This document shows positions 1-8,952 of a DNA stretch of 64,000 bases, piece by piece. The stretch covers positions 558,001-622,000 of the forward strand of contig NZ_OAOP01000001.1 in the NCBI RefSeq assembly GCF_900207585.1, written 5' to 3'. This DNA comes from Bacillus oleivorans. GTDB lineage: Bacteria > Bacillota > Bacilli > Bacillales > JC228. The notes beneath the pieces are model-generated. The model worked only from the letters and a program-made list of their open reading frames with translations. It searched no databases and was not told where the DNA came from. The position numbers were made by a program, and so were the translations under genes. The number at the start of each line of letters is the position of its first letter. The stretch's first letter is position 1.

Positions 1-864
1 CCAGCCGTATAACTCCAAAAACCCATCAAGCGACAATTGAATCGTTTGCTTATCATGGTTTGGATCGGTCATTTCAAAGCAGATATTCTGATCATTTTCG
101 GTATAGGTAACCGCAAAGTTTCTTTTTTCGCCATTAATGTCTTCTTCCCAGTTGCAAATATAGCTGGTAGACATTTTAATTTTGCTATCTCTAACTGGTT
201 TTGGTACTTTGAACACGGGGGTTGGTTTTTCTTTTACTGGAACAGCAGCTGCTTGAACAGGAGAAGCTTTAACTTCCGTGAATGCCACTACGGATTGAGG
301 TATTTCTTCAACTTTTTCCTCCGCCTCTGTGACAACAGCAGCTGCAGCTTCTTGATGTGAAACCTCCAACTCTTCTTTCACTTTTTCTAAGTCTTCAATC
401 ACTTCGTCGAGGCCTTCCTCTTGTTCTTCTGCTGCTTCAGCTGCAACTTCCTCAACTTCCTCCTCGTCCTCAAATTCCTCAACTTCATCCTTCTTCAAGT
501 GCGGCATTGCATATTTTTTAATAATTTCATTCATATAATCTGGTTTGAAAGGCTTCATTAAGTATCCGACAGCACCAGCTTCGAGTGCATCCTGAATCAT
601 GTCTTTCTGATTGCTCGCTGAACATACAAGAATGACAGCATCCTTATCGATTTTGAAGATTTCTTTAATGGCGTCTAGCCCATTCATTTCAGGCATTGTC
701 AGATCCATCATTACGACATCAGGCTTCAGTTCCTTGAACTTTTGCACAGCTTCCTTGCCATTAGCAGCCTCACCTGCAACAATATAACCCTGGTGCTTCA
801 AAGAATCTGCTGCCATTTTCCTCATAAAACTCGTATCATCTACAATTAAAAACGAATAAGACAT
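1..864 (-). CDS. CheY-type response regulator with acidic linker and unknown C-terminal domain (3' end off the window)
   Basis: The gene reads leftward out of the window, so the C terminus is missing. The first ~120 residues form a receiver domain: acidic pair Asp9/Asp10, phosphoacceptor Asp54 in MMDLTMPEMNG, and the conserved lysine in YLMKPF. A Glu/Ala-rich linker of about 80 residues follows, then a globular-looking segment (visible NWEEDINGEKRNF) that I do not recognise. No DNA-binding domain is visible, so output is probably by protein contact. Two ATGs are close together; the GGGGGA at 871-876 abuts the one at 870, so I chose 864. The start lies 29 nt after the stop of the PilB/GspE-like ATPase gene, so the two are probably cotranscribed behind the upstream cyclic-di-GMP riboswitch. 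Confidence 0.85.
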   Translation of the reverse strand, partial: MSYSFLIVDDTSFMRKMAADSLKHQGYIVAGEAANGKEAVQKFKELKPDVVMMDLTMPEMNGLDAIKEIFKIDKDAVILVCSASNQKDMIQDALEAGAVGYLMKPFKPDYMNEIIKKYAMPHLKKDEVEEFEDEEEVEEVAAEAAEEQEEGLDEVIEDLEKVKEELEVSHQEAAAAVVTEAEEKVEEIPQSVVAFTEVKASPVQAAAVPVKEKPTPVFKVPKPVRDSKIKMSTSYICNWEEDINGEKRNFAVTYTENDQNICFEMTDPNHDKQTIQLSLDGFLELYGW

Positions 865-893
865 TTTCATTCCCCCATATTTCTATGTTTATT

Positions 894-2534
894 TTATTGA
901 TTGACTGCTTTTAAAACTTGGTCAACGGTTGTAATGCCTTCCCGGGCTTTGACTAACCCGTCATATATCATTGTTTTAAATGACTGTAATATCACGTATT
1001 GCTTAAATTCTTCAACTGGGCTCTTTTTCAAAATTAACTCGCGAAGTCCGTCGTCAATAATCAGAACCTCTTGAATTCCTATGTAGCCTTTATAACCTGA
1101 GTTATGACAGATCTTACAGCCTTCCCCGCGAACGACAGGGAGTTTGGAACCTTTATTAGCTGCTACAAACGTTCGAAAATTACCGAGCCGGGTCTTTTCT
1201 TTTTGACTGTCATAGTCTAACAGGTTGTACGCTTCAAATAGTTTGATTTCTGAATCAGTCGCCGGCGTACTTTGAGCACACCGTTCACAGATTCTCGGAA
1301 CGATTCTATGACCGACGATACTGGAGAGGGAAGAGGCAATTAAGTAAGGTTCGATTCCCATATCCAATAACCGCTTAATGGTATGGATTGCATCTGTTCC
1401 GTGAATAGATCCGATGACTAATCGCCCTGATAAAGAAGTTCTGATTGCTGCTTCTGCCGTATTTCTATCAGGTATGTCATTTACCATAATGACATTCGGA
1501 TCATGATTCATAACCGATCGGAGTCCATCCGCATATGAAAATCCATGTGCTTCGTTTATTTCTACCTGCATGACTCCATCTATTCTTCTTTTGACTAAGT
1601 TCTCAAGCGACACGATTTTTCTTTCGTCCTGTTTGAGTTCTTGTAAAAGCGAATAAGCTTGAGTAGTCTTGCCGCTTCCTGCTGGTCCAGCGATCAGGAT
1701 TAATCCCTTCATCGGTTCTGTCGCTTGTTTCAACTTGCTTAAGTTTGAATCAGTCAGCCCTAGCTCGGTTAGACTTAGGTTAGCTGCGCTTTGTTGAACA
1801 AAGTGGAGGACAGCACTCTCACCATCAATCGTTGGAACTGTTGAAACCCGAATATGATATTCAACATTCTGTGCCTTTTTATGAAAAATCCCGGTTTGAG
1901 GGAGCTTTCTTTCTGTCGTATTCATATTTGAGAGGGTTTTGAGTCTGCCGATTACGGCTTCTTGCAGCTGTTTTGGGATCGTCTTTTGTTTTTCCAGTTT
2001 ATGATTGATTTTGTAACGTACAACAAGGCCGTCTGATTGTGCATCGAGGTGGACCGCACTCGCATTTTGCTGGATCCCGTAATCGATAATTTCGGATAGT
2101 TCCTTAACTGAATCGAGGACACCATACTGACTGATGATGGCAGATTCTAGTTCACTTCGGGGGGCTAGACAGGGCAGGACCGTCATTCCCGTAGCACTTT
2201 GAATTTCTTTTATGGCCTCCTTATTTAACGGATCAGCCATGACTACCCTAAGCTTTCCATCCTTTTGTTCAATTGGAAGCACGCAATGTTTCCTTGCTGC
2301 CGATTCATGGATCAGATGCACGGTCGCTTTATCTGGAGACTTTTCATGTAAATCTATAACCGGGATGCCAAGCTGAAATTCTAACACTTCGACTAGTTGC
2401 CGTTCTGTAATCAAATGTTCTTCAATGAGAATCTCGCCAATTTTTTTGAACGTGTACTTTTGCTTTTGCAGTGCTTTTTCAAGCTGTTCTTCTGAAATCA
2501 GACCATTCATAATTAAAAGTTCACCGATTCGCAT
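894..2534 (-). CDS. PilB/GspE-family secretion/pilus ATPase with degenerate Walker B
   Basis: This is a 546-residue type II secretion/type IV pilus assembly ATPase homologue. Residues 1-60 form a MshEN-type N-terminal domain (start MRIGELL; LITERQLVEVLEFQLGIP), a domain known to bind cyclic-di-GMP in some family members. The Walker A motif is GPAGSGKTT at 283-291. A C-terminal pair of CxxC motifs (CERC, CKIC) matches the zinc-binding region of the family. The region that should read GEIRD after the Walker B strand reads VNDIPD (351-356), and the Asp-box is also altered (SLENLV at about 309-314). ATP hydrolysis may therefore be weak or lost. The start has a strong AAGGAGG. It is first in an operon with the response regulator and has a GEMM riboswitch upstream. 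No pilin genes are visible here. It is too long for ComGA. Confidence 0.85.
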   Translation of the reverse strand: MRIGELLIMNGLISEEQLEKALQKQKYTFKKIGEILIEEHLITERQLVEVLEFQLGIPVIDLHEKSPDKATVHLIHESAARKHCVLPIEQKDGKLRVVMADPLNKEAIKEIQSATGMTVLPCLAPRSELESAIISQYGVLDSVKELSEIIDYGIQQNASAVHLDAQSDGLVVRYKINHKLEKQKTIPKQLQEAVIGRLKTLSNMNTTERKLPQTGIFHKKAQNVEYHIRVSTVPTIDGESAVLHFVQQSAANLSLTELGLTDSNLSKLKQATEPMKGLILIAGPAGSGKTTQAYSLLQELKQDERKIVSLENLVKRRIDGVMQVEINEAHGFSYADGLRSVMNHDPNVIMVNDIPDRNTAEAAIRTSLSGRLVIGSIHGTDAIHTIKRLLDMGIEPYLIASSLSSIVGHRIVPRICERCAQSTPATDSEIKLFEAYNLLDYDSQKEKTRLGNFRTFVAANKGSKLPVVRGEGCKICHNSGYKGYIGIQEVLIIDDGLRELILKKSPVEEFKQYVILQSFKTMIYDGLVKAREGITTVDQVLKAVNQ

Positions 2535-2639
2535 AGGACCTACCTCCTTGGAAAATAGTTTTTTTATAAAAATTAAAATGAAATTACTTTACATCAATGT
2601 CTGAAATGACAAAATTCCTCAAAGTTCTACAAAAAAAGG

Positions 2640-2765
2640 ACATAAAAAGACAAGTGGTTTTGAGCGGCCCGACTATCATGCCAGCCATCATCGGCTAGTT
2701 TAGATTCGTAGCTTTGCGTCCCCGACTTTCGTACGAGTTTGCCCTTTATCATTCACTTGTCACGT
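2640..2765 (-). promoter_or_regulatory. Cyclic-di-GMP-I (GEMM) riboswitch upstream of the PilB-like operon
   Basis: Read on the minus strand, the leader contains the GEMM-I hallmarks in order: AAAGGGCAAACUCG, then CGAAAG, then GGGGACGCAAAGCU, AUCUAAAC, a P3 hairpin around GCCGAUGAUGGCUGGC, and AUGAUAGUCGGGCC. A flanking pair GACAAGUG (about 2764-2757) and CACUUGUC (about 2659-2652) can close the aptamer and is followed by UUUUU, so aptamer closure and termination may be coupled. A minus-strand -10 hexamer TATAAT lies at 2825-2820. The aptamer sits about 105 nt before the ATPase start codon. Family assignment is from motif recall, without a covariance search. Confidence 0.85.
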
Positions 2766-2970
2766 ATTTTGGAAGGATTTCTATTACTAGGAAAAAATAC
2801 CCTAATACTATTTACTTAAATTATAATAGAAAGATTTAGTACTAAACATAGAGCGATATCACTAATTTAAAACTAGTTTAAAAGCACTATTATTCTAAAA
2901 TTATACGTATTCTGACAATTCCCCTTAGGTCTTTGCTCATAAAGAATTTCCATATAATTAGTGAAACATA

Positions 2971-3070
2971 GGGACGGTTCTCTTGTTTCAAAAGTGGGTG
3001 AATCAGGGGGACGGTTCTCTTGTTTCAAAAGTGGGTGAATCAGGGGGACGGTTCTCTTGTTTCAAAAAGA
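2971..3070 (+). repeat. Three tandem copies (37-bp period) of the GGGACGGTTCT element
   Basis: Copies begin at 2971, 3008 and 3045. Each starts GGGACGGTTCTCTTGTTTCA, and the first two continue AAAGTGGGTGAATCAGG; the third diverges after TTTCAAAAA. The same head recurs near 12.3, 12.95, 29.0 and 45.6-45.8 kb, so this is a dispersed REP-like family. Besides this array and the riboswitch leader I see nothing else firm between 2535 and 3250. Confidence 0.85.
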
Positions 3071-3250
3071 AGTCAAAAAGCTGAAAGCTGAAAAGATGCT
3101 CATCGACGAAGTAACCAACAATTAACACTATTTGTTATAGAAATCTTAAAAATAAAACAATATTCCTTCAGTATTTCTGCTATAGTGTCAAAAAATATTG
3201 GAAATTCTAGATAAGGAGTGAATGAATAAGTAAATGGGGTCAGGAATCTA

Positions 3251-4390
3251 ATGAAGAACGGGAACGTAAGTGAGAATAACCAAAAAGAGGTGTCCCCAAT
3301 TTCCGCTAGAGATTGGGAAAAGCTTGCTAAAGAAATTTTAAATAAAGAAGTTTTTGATTATATCGCGAGAGGTTCTGGGGAAGAAGCTACGATGAAGGCC
3401 AATCAGGAAGCCTTTAATCAGTGGAAAATCGTTCCTCGTATTTTACGGGATGTTTCGAAGAGGGATACATCCATTTCTCTTTTTGGCTATAAAATGAAGT
3501 CTCCGATTTTGCTGGCACCTGTAGGGGTTCAGATCATTGCACACCCGGATGGGGAGCTTGCAACCGCACGTGCAGCCGCAAAAATGAGAATCCCCCTCAT
3601 TACTAGCAGTGCCTCAACCTTTTCAATGGAAGAGATTGCTCAAGAGATGGGGGATAGCCCTCGCTGGTTCCAGCTATTCTTATCTAATCAAGATCGGATA
3701 ACCAAGAGTATGGTAAAACGAGCAGAAGCCTCAGGATATACGGCAATCGTCGTTACGGTGGACATGCCAGTATTAGGTTTTAGAGAATGTGACATTACCC
3801 ATGGATATTCCCCGATCGACGAGGGGAAGGGGATTGGCAATTATCTATCAGATCCCGCCTTTTGTAAGTTATTAGAGAAGTCACCTCAAGAAGATATGAT
3901 GGCAGCCATTAAAAAACAAGGAGAACTGTTAGAGAATCCAACACTCAAATGGGAGGATGTCCGAAAACTCCGGAAATATACGAAACTGCCAATATTATTA
4001 AAAGGCATTGTTCACCCGGATGATGCAAAGCTGGCTATTCAATATAAGGCAGACGGAATAATCGTCTCGAATCACGGAGGCAGGCAATTAGACCATGCGA
4101 TTGCTTCATTAGACGCACTAGAGCAGGTATGTCAGGTGGTTCAGGGGAAAATCCCTGTTCTGTTTGATAGCGGAATCCGAAGGGGAACCGATATTATTAA
4201 AGCGATAGCTCTCGGTGCCACAGCCGTCCTCATTGGCAGACCGTATATCTATGGTCTCGTTGCTGCCGGTGAGGAGGGAGTAATAAAAGTAATGAAGCAA
4301 ATCCTGAAAGAACTTGATATTTCAATGGCGCTTGCTGGTTTAAGCTCTATGGCTGAAATAAACAAATCGATTCTGGTAAGAGGAAGTTAA
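3251..4390 (+). CDS. FMN-dependent alpha-hydroxy-acid oxidizing protein (lactate oxidase/LldD family)
   Basis: This 379-residue protein belongs to the FMN-dependent alpha-hydroxyacid dehydrogenase/oxidase family, which oxidises substrates such as L-lactate or glycolate to 2-oxoacids. The active-site signature SNHGGRQLD supplies the catalytic His and substrate-binding Arg. LPILLKG supplies the flavin-contacting Lys, and DSGIRRGTDIIKAIALGA with IGRPYIYG forms the FMN phosphate site. The motif normally read as FQLY reads FQLF here, so a conserved active-site Tyr (Tyr129 in spinach glycolate oxidase numbering) is Phe. AGGA at 3242-3245 supports the ATG at 3251. A better SD (AAGGAG at 3213-3218) precedes a three-codon mini-ORF at 3222-3233. 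The gene stands alone; no lactate permease or regulator is adjacent. Confidence 0.9.
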   Translation: MKNGNVSENNQKEVSPISARDWEKLAKEILNKEVFDYIARGSGEEATMKANQEAFNQWKIVPRILRDVSKRDTSISLFGYKMKSPILLAPVGVQIIAHPDGELATARAAAKMRIPLITSSASTFSMEEIAQEMGDSPRWFQLFLSNQDRITKSMVKRAEASGYTAIVVTVDMPVLGFRECDITHGYSPIDEGKGIGNYLSDPAFCKLLEKSPQEDMMAAIKKQGELLENPTLKWEDVRKLRKYTKLPILLKGIVHPDDAKLAIQYKADGIIVSNHGGRQLDHAIASLDALEQVCQVVQGKIPVLFDSGIRRGTDIIKAIALGATAVLIGRPYIYGLVAAGEEGVIKVMKQILKELDISMALAGLSSMAEINKSILVRGS

Positions 4391-4435
4391 AGAGTAAATT
4401 TTTGATATTCCTTTATGATTTAGCCAATTTTTTAA

Positions 4436-4627
4436 AAAAACACAGGTATCCCAATCGAACAAAAACAAGAAGAAGCCAAAACAATGTTCAGTGGCCGATA
4501 TTATGTCATTAATCATATTAAACAGATATCGAGTAGCAGCCAGGAACCTCTAACTCACCCGATAGTTCAACGGGGAATATTGGTTTGCGAAGAATTAACG
4601 AACCTGCCCCCCAATGCATTAAAGTAG
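4436..4627 (+). pseudogene. Orphan gene fragment without a start codon
   Basis: About 60 in-frame codons end at a TAG at 4625-4627 with no usable start or SD, because an in-frame TAA precedes them at 4433-4435. The translation is protein-like (IPIEQKQEEAKTMFSGRYY near the start; HPIVQRGILVCEELTNLPPN near the end). RGILVCEELTNLPPN faintly recalls the RG-xx-V-x-E-x-L-x-x-PPP motif of DUF1588-type cytochrome-like proteins, but this is too weak to name it. I read it as the 3' remnant of a deleted gene. Confidence 0.35.
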
Positions 4628-4679
4628 TGGGAGTCAAGTACTGGATTTTTCTTATTATATATATAAGAATTAGGTATTT

Positions 4680-5168
4680 TCATTTGGTTATATACTTTAC
4701 CGGATATTTAAAGTCAGACCTTATTACCTCAATACTTCCTACTAACTCTACATCTGGATATTGAGATATATACTGCCAACTAGTACGAGTATCAAACTTA
4801 AATTTTCTTCTATCACTAATAATATAAACAAAACCCTTAGTTCTTTCTACACCATTTTGTCCATTTAATATTTCTAATTCTAATTTATTTCCTCGGTCTA
4901 ATAAATATGGATAACCAAGGTTATCAGCATACGAGTTAGAAAAAATAGCTTTAAGAATAGCAATTCCTGCATGATTTGTAGCAAATGCGTATCCATTATT
5001 TAATTTTAATTTACTATGATGAGGTATATCGACTGTACTTCCATGCAAAAGTATTTCAAAATCAGATACTAGGTTGTTTAGTGTATGTTCTATATTAGTT
5101 ATTTCGTAGTGTTCCCGGTCCTCAACAAGTAATCTTTCTCCAGATATAATTCTATCAAATAGTTCCAT
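4680..5168 (-). CDS. Hypothetical protein with an HGS...ATN pattern (possible ADP-ribosyltransferase-like fold)
   Basis: This is a 162-residue soluble protein I cannot name. The pattern LLHGSTVDIP, then GYAFATNHAGIAILKAIF, resembles small ADP-ribosyltransferase-like proteins that have HG[ST] followed by a YATxxxxxA helix. That is only shape recall, and no catalytic Glu can be assigned. GGGAGG eight bases before the ATG supports the start. The gene is distinctly AT-richer than its neighbours, as is the zinc-ribbon gene 61 nt upstream on the same strand, which suggests a shared recent origin and cotranscription. Confidence 0.6.
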   Translation of the reverse strand: MELFDRIISGERLLVEDREHYEITNIEHTLNNLVSDFEILLHGSTVDIPHHSKLKLNNGYAFATNHAGIAILKAIFSNSYADNLGYPYLLDRGNKLELEILNGQNGVERTKGFVYIISDRRKFKFDTRTSWQYISQYPDVELVGSIEVIRSDFKYPVKYITK

Positions 5169-5229
5169 TTCAATAACCTCCCAATAGGTTTTTGATTATA
5201 TGACAAGGGAGAGACCCTCTAAAAAATTT

Positions 5230-5376
5230 TTATTTAGTTGCTCGAACTAATTTAAAAGTTGTCCCAGAACATTTAGCACAAGGAGGAGCACGTTCACCCT
5301 TTACACAAGTAATCTCATTTCCGCAAGAAGTACATTTGTATATACCCGACTGTTGTACAATTGATCCAGTATTCAT
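5230..5376 (-). CDS. Small zinc-ribbon protein (48 aa)
   Basis: This short gene encodes 48 residues with two CxxC knuckles: YKCTSCGNEI and PPCAKCSGT, spaced like a rubredoxin/zinc-ribbon fold. AGAGGG lies just upstream of the ATG at 5376. Such minimal zinc ribbons are common in Bacillaceae, often of unknown role. The gene precedes the 162-residue hypothetical by 61 nt on the same strand, so the pair may form a two-gene unit. Upstream (5377-5670) I see no clear feature. Confidence 0.7.
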   Translation of the reverse strand: MNTGSIVQQSGIYKCTSCGNEITCVKGERAPPCAKCSGTTFKLVRATK

Positions 5377-5670
5377 TTAATACCCTCTTTTCTCTTTCTC
5401 TATTTGATCTCTCCCACAAAATATTACGATATATGTGAGATATTAGTTTCATATTCTTTGATAAATATTTCATAATAAAGAAAATTATACCAATAAGAAA
5501 ACTATACTTATCTTTTATCAAAAAAGATATTTTAACAAAACATTTACAAAACCCAGATTGTTCTGTTAATTGCCAGATGCTTAACTTATAATAAAAGGGC
5601 AATCCATATATATCCAGATTCAGCCTGATGCCTTTTTAGATTGCAAAAATTTAATACTGGAGGGAATGAA

Positions 5671-7868
5671 ATGCGTACATACCTAAGAATAATCGAAAAT
5701 TATTCGCGGCATTAGTCACAGCAGCTATGATGACTCCAGCAGTGGTATCAGTTTCTTATGCTGAGGAGGCTGTAAAATTTTCTGATGTGGCAGATGATTA
5801 TTGGGCTGCAGCCGAGATTTACAGTTTAGTAGAACGAGACATTATTAATGGTTTTGTGGATGGAACGTTTAGACCGGAACAGCCTATTATAAGGGGGCAA
5901 GTTGCGATTCTATTAAAGGGTGCTTTAGGCCTGCCTGTTCCATCAGATTTGAAAGCTTTTAAAGATGTGAGTGAGCGTTCTGTGTTTGCTGAAGCAGTTG
6001 CAGCTGTAAAGCAAGCCGGTATTTTTTATGGATCCGAAGGAAAATTTGGAGTTGGTCAGGCAATCACTCATGAACAAATGGCATCCGTGCTTGTAAGAGC
6101 GTTTGATTTAAAATTCAATCCGAATGCAGAGGAGCTAACCGTCGAGAATGTTACTCCAGCTCATGAAAAGAATGTTGAAATATTAGCGCAAAACGGGATC
6201 ATTACAAAGGAAGAACTAGATTCCTTTGAACCGAAGGCCTCAGTCAGCAGAGCCGAGTTTGCCGTATATCTTTACCGCACATTAGTCTTCGTTGAGGAAA
6301 AGGGTACATTTGAGCTTTCCATTATGCATACCAATGATACCCATGCACACTTAGATAAAGTGGCGAAGCGGGTAACGGCGGTAAACGAAATAAGGGCGAA
6401 GAAACCTGATGCGCTTTTACTTGATGCGGGTGACGTTTTTTCGGGTACCTTGTATTTTAATGAGTTTAAGGGATTGGCAGATTTACAGTTTATGAATCTC
6501 ATGGGTTACGATGCCATGACATTCGGTAATCATGAATTTGATTTAGGCAGCCAGCCCGAAGGTCATAAAGGGCTTGCTGATTTTATAAAAGTGGCAGACT
6601 TCCCATTTGTCAGTGCGAATGTTGATTTTTCGGGAGATGCTTTATTTAATGAGATTTATCAGGGTGGAACCATTTCGAGTGCGCCGGAAAATGGTAACAT
6701 ATATGGCGGTATCATCAAAGAGGTTGATGGGGAGAAAGTTGGAATCTTTGGTTTAACTACTGAAGAAACGGTGAATCTTTCTAGTCCTGGTAAGGTTTCA
6801 TTTGAAGATTATGCAGAAGCTGCTCAGGAAACCGTTGATGCGTTTGAGGCTCAAGGCGTAAATAAAATCATTGCCCTTACGCATATAGGTTTTGACGATA
6901 ATCCAGCTGTCGACAACGATCTGCAGCTTGCTGAATTGGTTGATGGCATTGACATAATTGTCGGTGGTCACAGCCATACCGAATTAGCTGCGCCGTTTGT
7001 AGTAGGTAAAGATGAACAAGGCAGCAAAAAAGAGCCGACAATCATTGTTCAAGCTTATCAATACGGTGACTACCTCGGTACTCTTGATGTCGAGTTTGAT
7101 GAAAACGGCGAGATTGTTGGCTATTTAGGAGAATTAATCGATGTCGGGGAAAAAGTGGCAGATCCTGATGCAGCTAAGCTGCTAGAAACCTATTCTGCTA
7201 AAATTAAAGAAGTGCAAAATTCTGAAACGGGTGCTGTAGCTGCAAAGGAATTGGCTAACCCTCGACTAGGCAATGGAGACCCAATCAGTGTCAGAAATAG
7301 CGAAACAGAACTAGGGAATTTGATTTCCGACGGAATGTTAGATAAAGCAAAAGAATTTAATCCGGATACAGTGATTGCGATGCAAAACGGAGGAGGCATC
7401 CGTGCGGCAATTGATAAGGGGCCGATTACATTAGGAGAAATTTTGACCGTTTTACCATATGGTAATACATTAGCAACGATGGAATTGACCGGTGCGGAAA
7501 TTATTGCAGCGCTCGAGCATAGTGTGAGCAACGCGCCAAATGAAAGTGGCGGTTTCTTGCACGTGGCAGGTATGAAGTTCACATATGACAGCAGTAAGTC
7601 AGCAGGAGAAAGAGTTGTTTCAGTTCAAGTCGAAGAATCAGATGGCAGCTTCTCGCCGCTTGATGAAAGCAAAACATATGTCGTAGCAACAAACAATTTT
7701 ACAGCTAAAGGCGGAGATGGCTTTGACGTCTTTGCGAAAGCCTATGAAGAGGGCCGTGTCACTGACTTAGGACTCGCCGATTGGGAGAATCTTCGCGATT
7801 ATGTTGTGAAGATAGGTACGGTAGAACCTGTGATTGAAGACAGAATTGTAGATGTAGCCGGAAAGTAA
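5671..7868 (+). CDS. SLH-domain 5'-nucleotidase/metallophosphoesterase with a frameshift in the signal peptide
   Basis: This is a surface-anchored 5'-nucleotidase/UDP-sugar hydrolase family enzyme, which dephosphorylates extracellular nucleotides. After the signal region come three SLH repeats (starting near FSDVADDYW, FKDVSERSV and VTPAHEKNV). A calcineurin-like metallophosphatase domain follows (HTNDTHAH, DAGDVFSG, FGNHEFD, GGHSH), then the 5'-nucleotidase C-terminal domain (NGGGIRA, PYGNTL). The best start is the ATG at 5671 with GGAGGG six bases upstream, but that frame stops after 14 codons at 5713-5715. Adding one C to the CC run near 5682 would give MRTYPKNNRKLFAALV, a normal signal peptide joined to the long frame. 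The long frame alone can start only at ATG 5727, which has no good SD. This is either a real inactivating indel or a sequencing error. Confidence 0.85.
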
Positions 7869-7898
7869 GCTTGTGCTTATAAGTAAATAGAGTAAGAG

Positions 7899-7932
7899 GA
7901 AGACTTTAGGTTGCTAGAGTCTTCTTCTTTTT
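7899..7932 (+). terminator. Intrinsic terminator of the nucleotidase gene
   Basis: The arms GAAGACT (7899-7905) and AGTCTTC (7918-7924) form a stem followed by a T-rich run, about 30 nt after the stop codon. Confidence 0.75.
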
Positions 7933-8014
7933 GTGTATGTCAGATTAGTAAAATGGGTGGTAGAATAAATATTAATACATCACTCGTTGAACAGCGGTTG
8001 TGAAAGGGGCAGCT

Positions 8015-8830
8015 ATGAAAAAAATCATTCAGGATATTAGCCTTATATTATTAGGATCGTTGCTTTTTGCCATCGGGATCAGTTATTTTACAATTCCCAA
8101 TATGTTGTCCGAGGGCGGGATTATCGGTATCACGGTGATTGTCCATTATCTCTTTGAGTGGTCTCCTGGGATTGTGAACCTTGTATTAAATGCCTCGCTT
8201 TTACTTGTGGGACTAAAATTTTTTGATAAAAGAACAATTATATATACATTGATAACGATTGCTGCTAGTTCTGGTTTCTTATACATAACGGAAGAATTCG
8301 GCAGACAGCTAACGGAGGATACACTGCTGGCGGCTATTTTTGCCGGATTACTGGTAGGTGCAGGGATAGGTTTGATTTTACGCGCTGGCGGCACATCAGG
8401 AGGAACAACGATCCTGGCGAGACTTGTAAACCAGCTGTGGGGCTGGAGTATGGGAACCGTCATTTTAGTAATGGATATTATTGTGGTAGCGGGCTCGGCT
8501 TTTATCATCGGTCTGGACAAGGCTATGTATACATTAATTGTAGTCTACATCGGAGCAAAGGCTATTGATTTTATTGTGGAGGGCCTTGATGAAAGAGTGG
8601 CGGTTATGATTGTTTCCGCTGAACCTGATCGGATTTTACAAACCCTAACCACGAAAATGTCAAGAGGCTTGACCGTATTAGAGGGCCGGGGAGGTTACTC
8701 CGGAGTTCAAAAAGATGTGCTTTACATTGTCATAAGCAAGCATGAGTTAGCCCAAGTTAAAAATATCATCAAAGGCATCGATCAATCCGCTTATGTAACG
8801 GTCCATGGCGTCCATGAAATGGCGGGGTAG
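8015..8830 (+). CDS. YitT family membrane protein (DUF161 + DUF2179)
   Basis: This 271-residue integral membrane protein is of the YitT type. About five hydrophobic segments fill residues 1-180, with the family motif SEGGIIGIT after the first helix and RAGGTSGGTTILARL later. The C-terminal ~80 residues are a soluble DUF2179 domain (RGLTVLEGRGGYSG). The function is unknown; Bacillus genomes carry several paralogues. An in-frame GTG lies at 8000, but GGGG at 8006-8009 fits the ATG at 8015 much better. The gene appears monocistronic. Confidence 0.88.
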   Translation: MKKIIQDISLILLGSLLFAIGISYFTIPNMLSEGGIIGITVIVHYLFEWSPGIVNLVLNASLLLVGLKFFDKRTIIYTLITIAASSGFLYITEEFGRQLTEDTLLAAIFAGLLVGAGIGLILRAGGTSGGTTILARLVNQLWGWSMGTVILVMDIIVVAGSAFIIGLDKAMYTLIVVYIGAKAIDFIVEGLDERVAVMIVSAEPDRILQTLTTKMSRGLTVLEGRGGYSGVQKDVLYIVISKHELAQVKNIIKGIDQSAYVTVHGVHEMAG

Positions 8831-8847
8831 GGCTGGCTGGAATCCGA

Positions 8848-8896
8848 CAGGTGCCTGTTGCACCTCGAAACTTCTTGTTTCACAGAGATGTTTCAC
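8848..8896 (+). repeat. Stop-codon-proximal dispersed element (GACAGGTGCCTGT...CTTGTTTCAC)
   Basis: It begins GACAGGTGCCTGT, a short inverted repeat, and continues to CTTCTTGTTTCAC and ATGTTTCACG. Related sequences lie just after the stops at 11279, 19853, 22352, 26773, 40790 and 42257, with partial copies near 9851, 18630 and 32155. Confidence 0.7.
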
Positions 8897-8952
8897 GCTC
8901 GGGGTGATTATAGGAGGGTTTCGTTTACGTAACGATGGAGGGGGAAAAGGTT

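Noticed and set aside
37-360. Plus-strand open frame of 107 codons
   Set aside because: It is antisense to the response regulator, whose minus-strand frame has clear receiver motifs and continues through this part.
5315-5602. 95-codon minus-strand frame overlapping the zinc-ribbon gene
   Set aside because: No SD or family features; the 48-residue zinc-ribbon frame at 5230-5376 has CxxC motifs and an SD.
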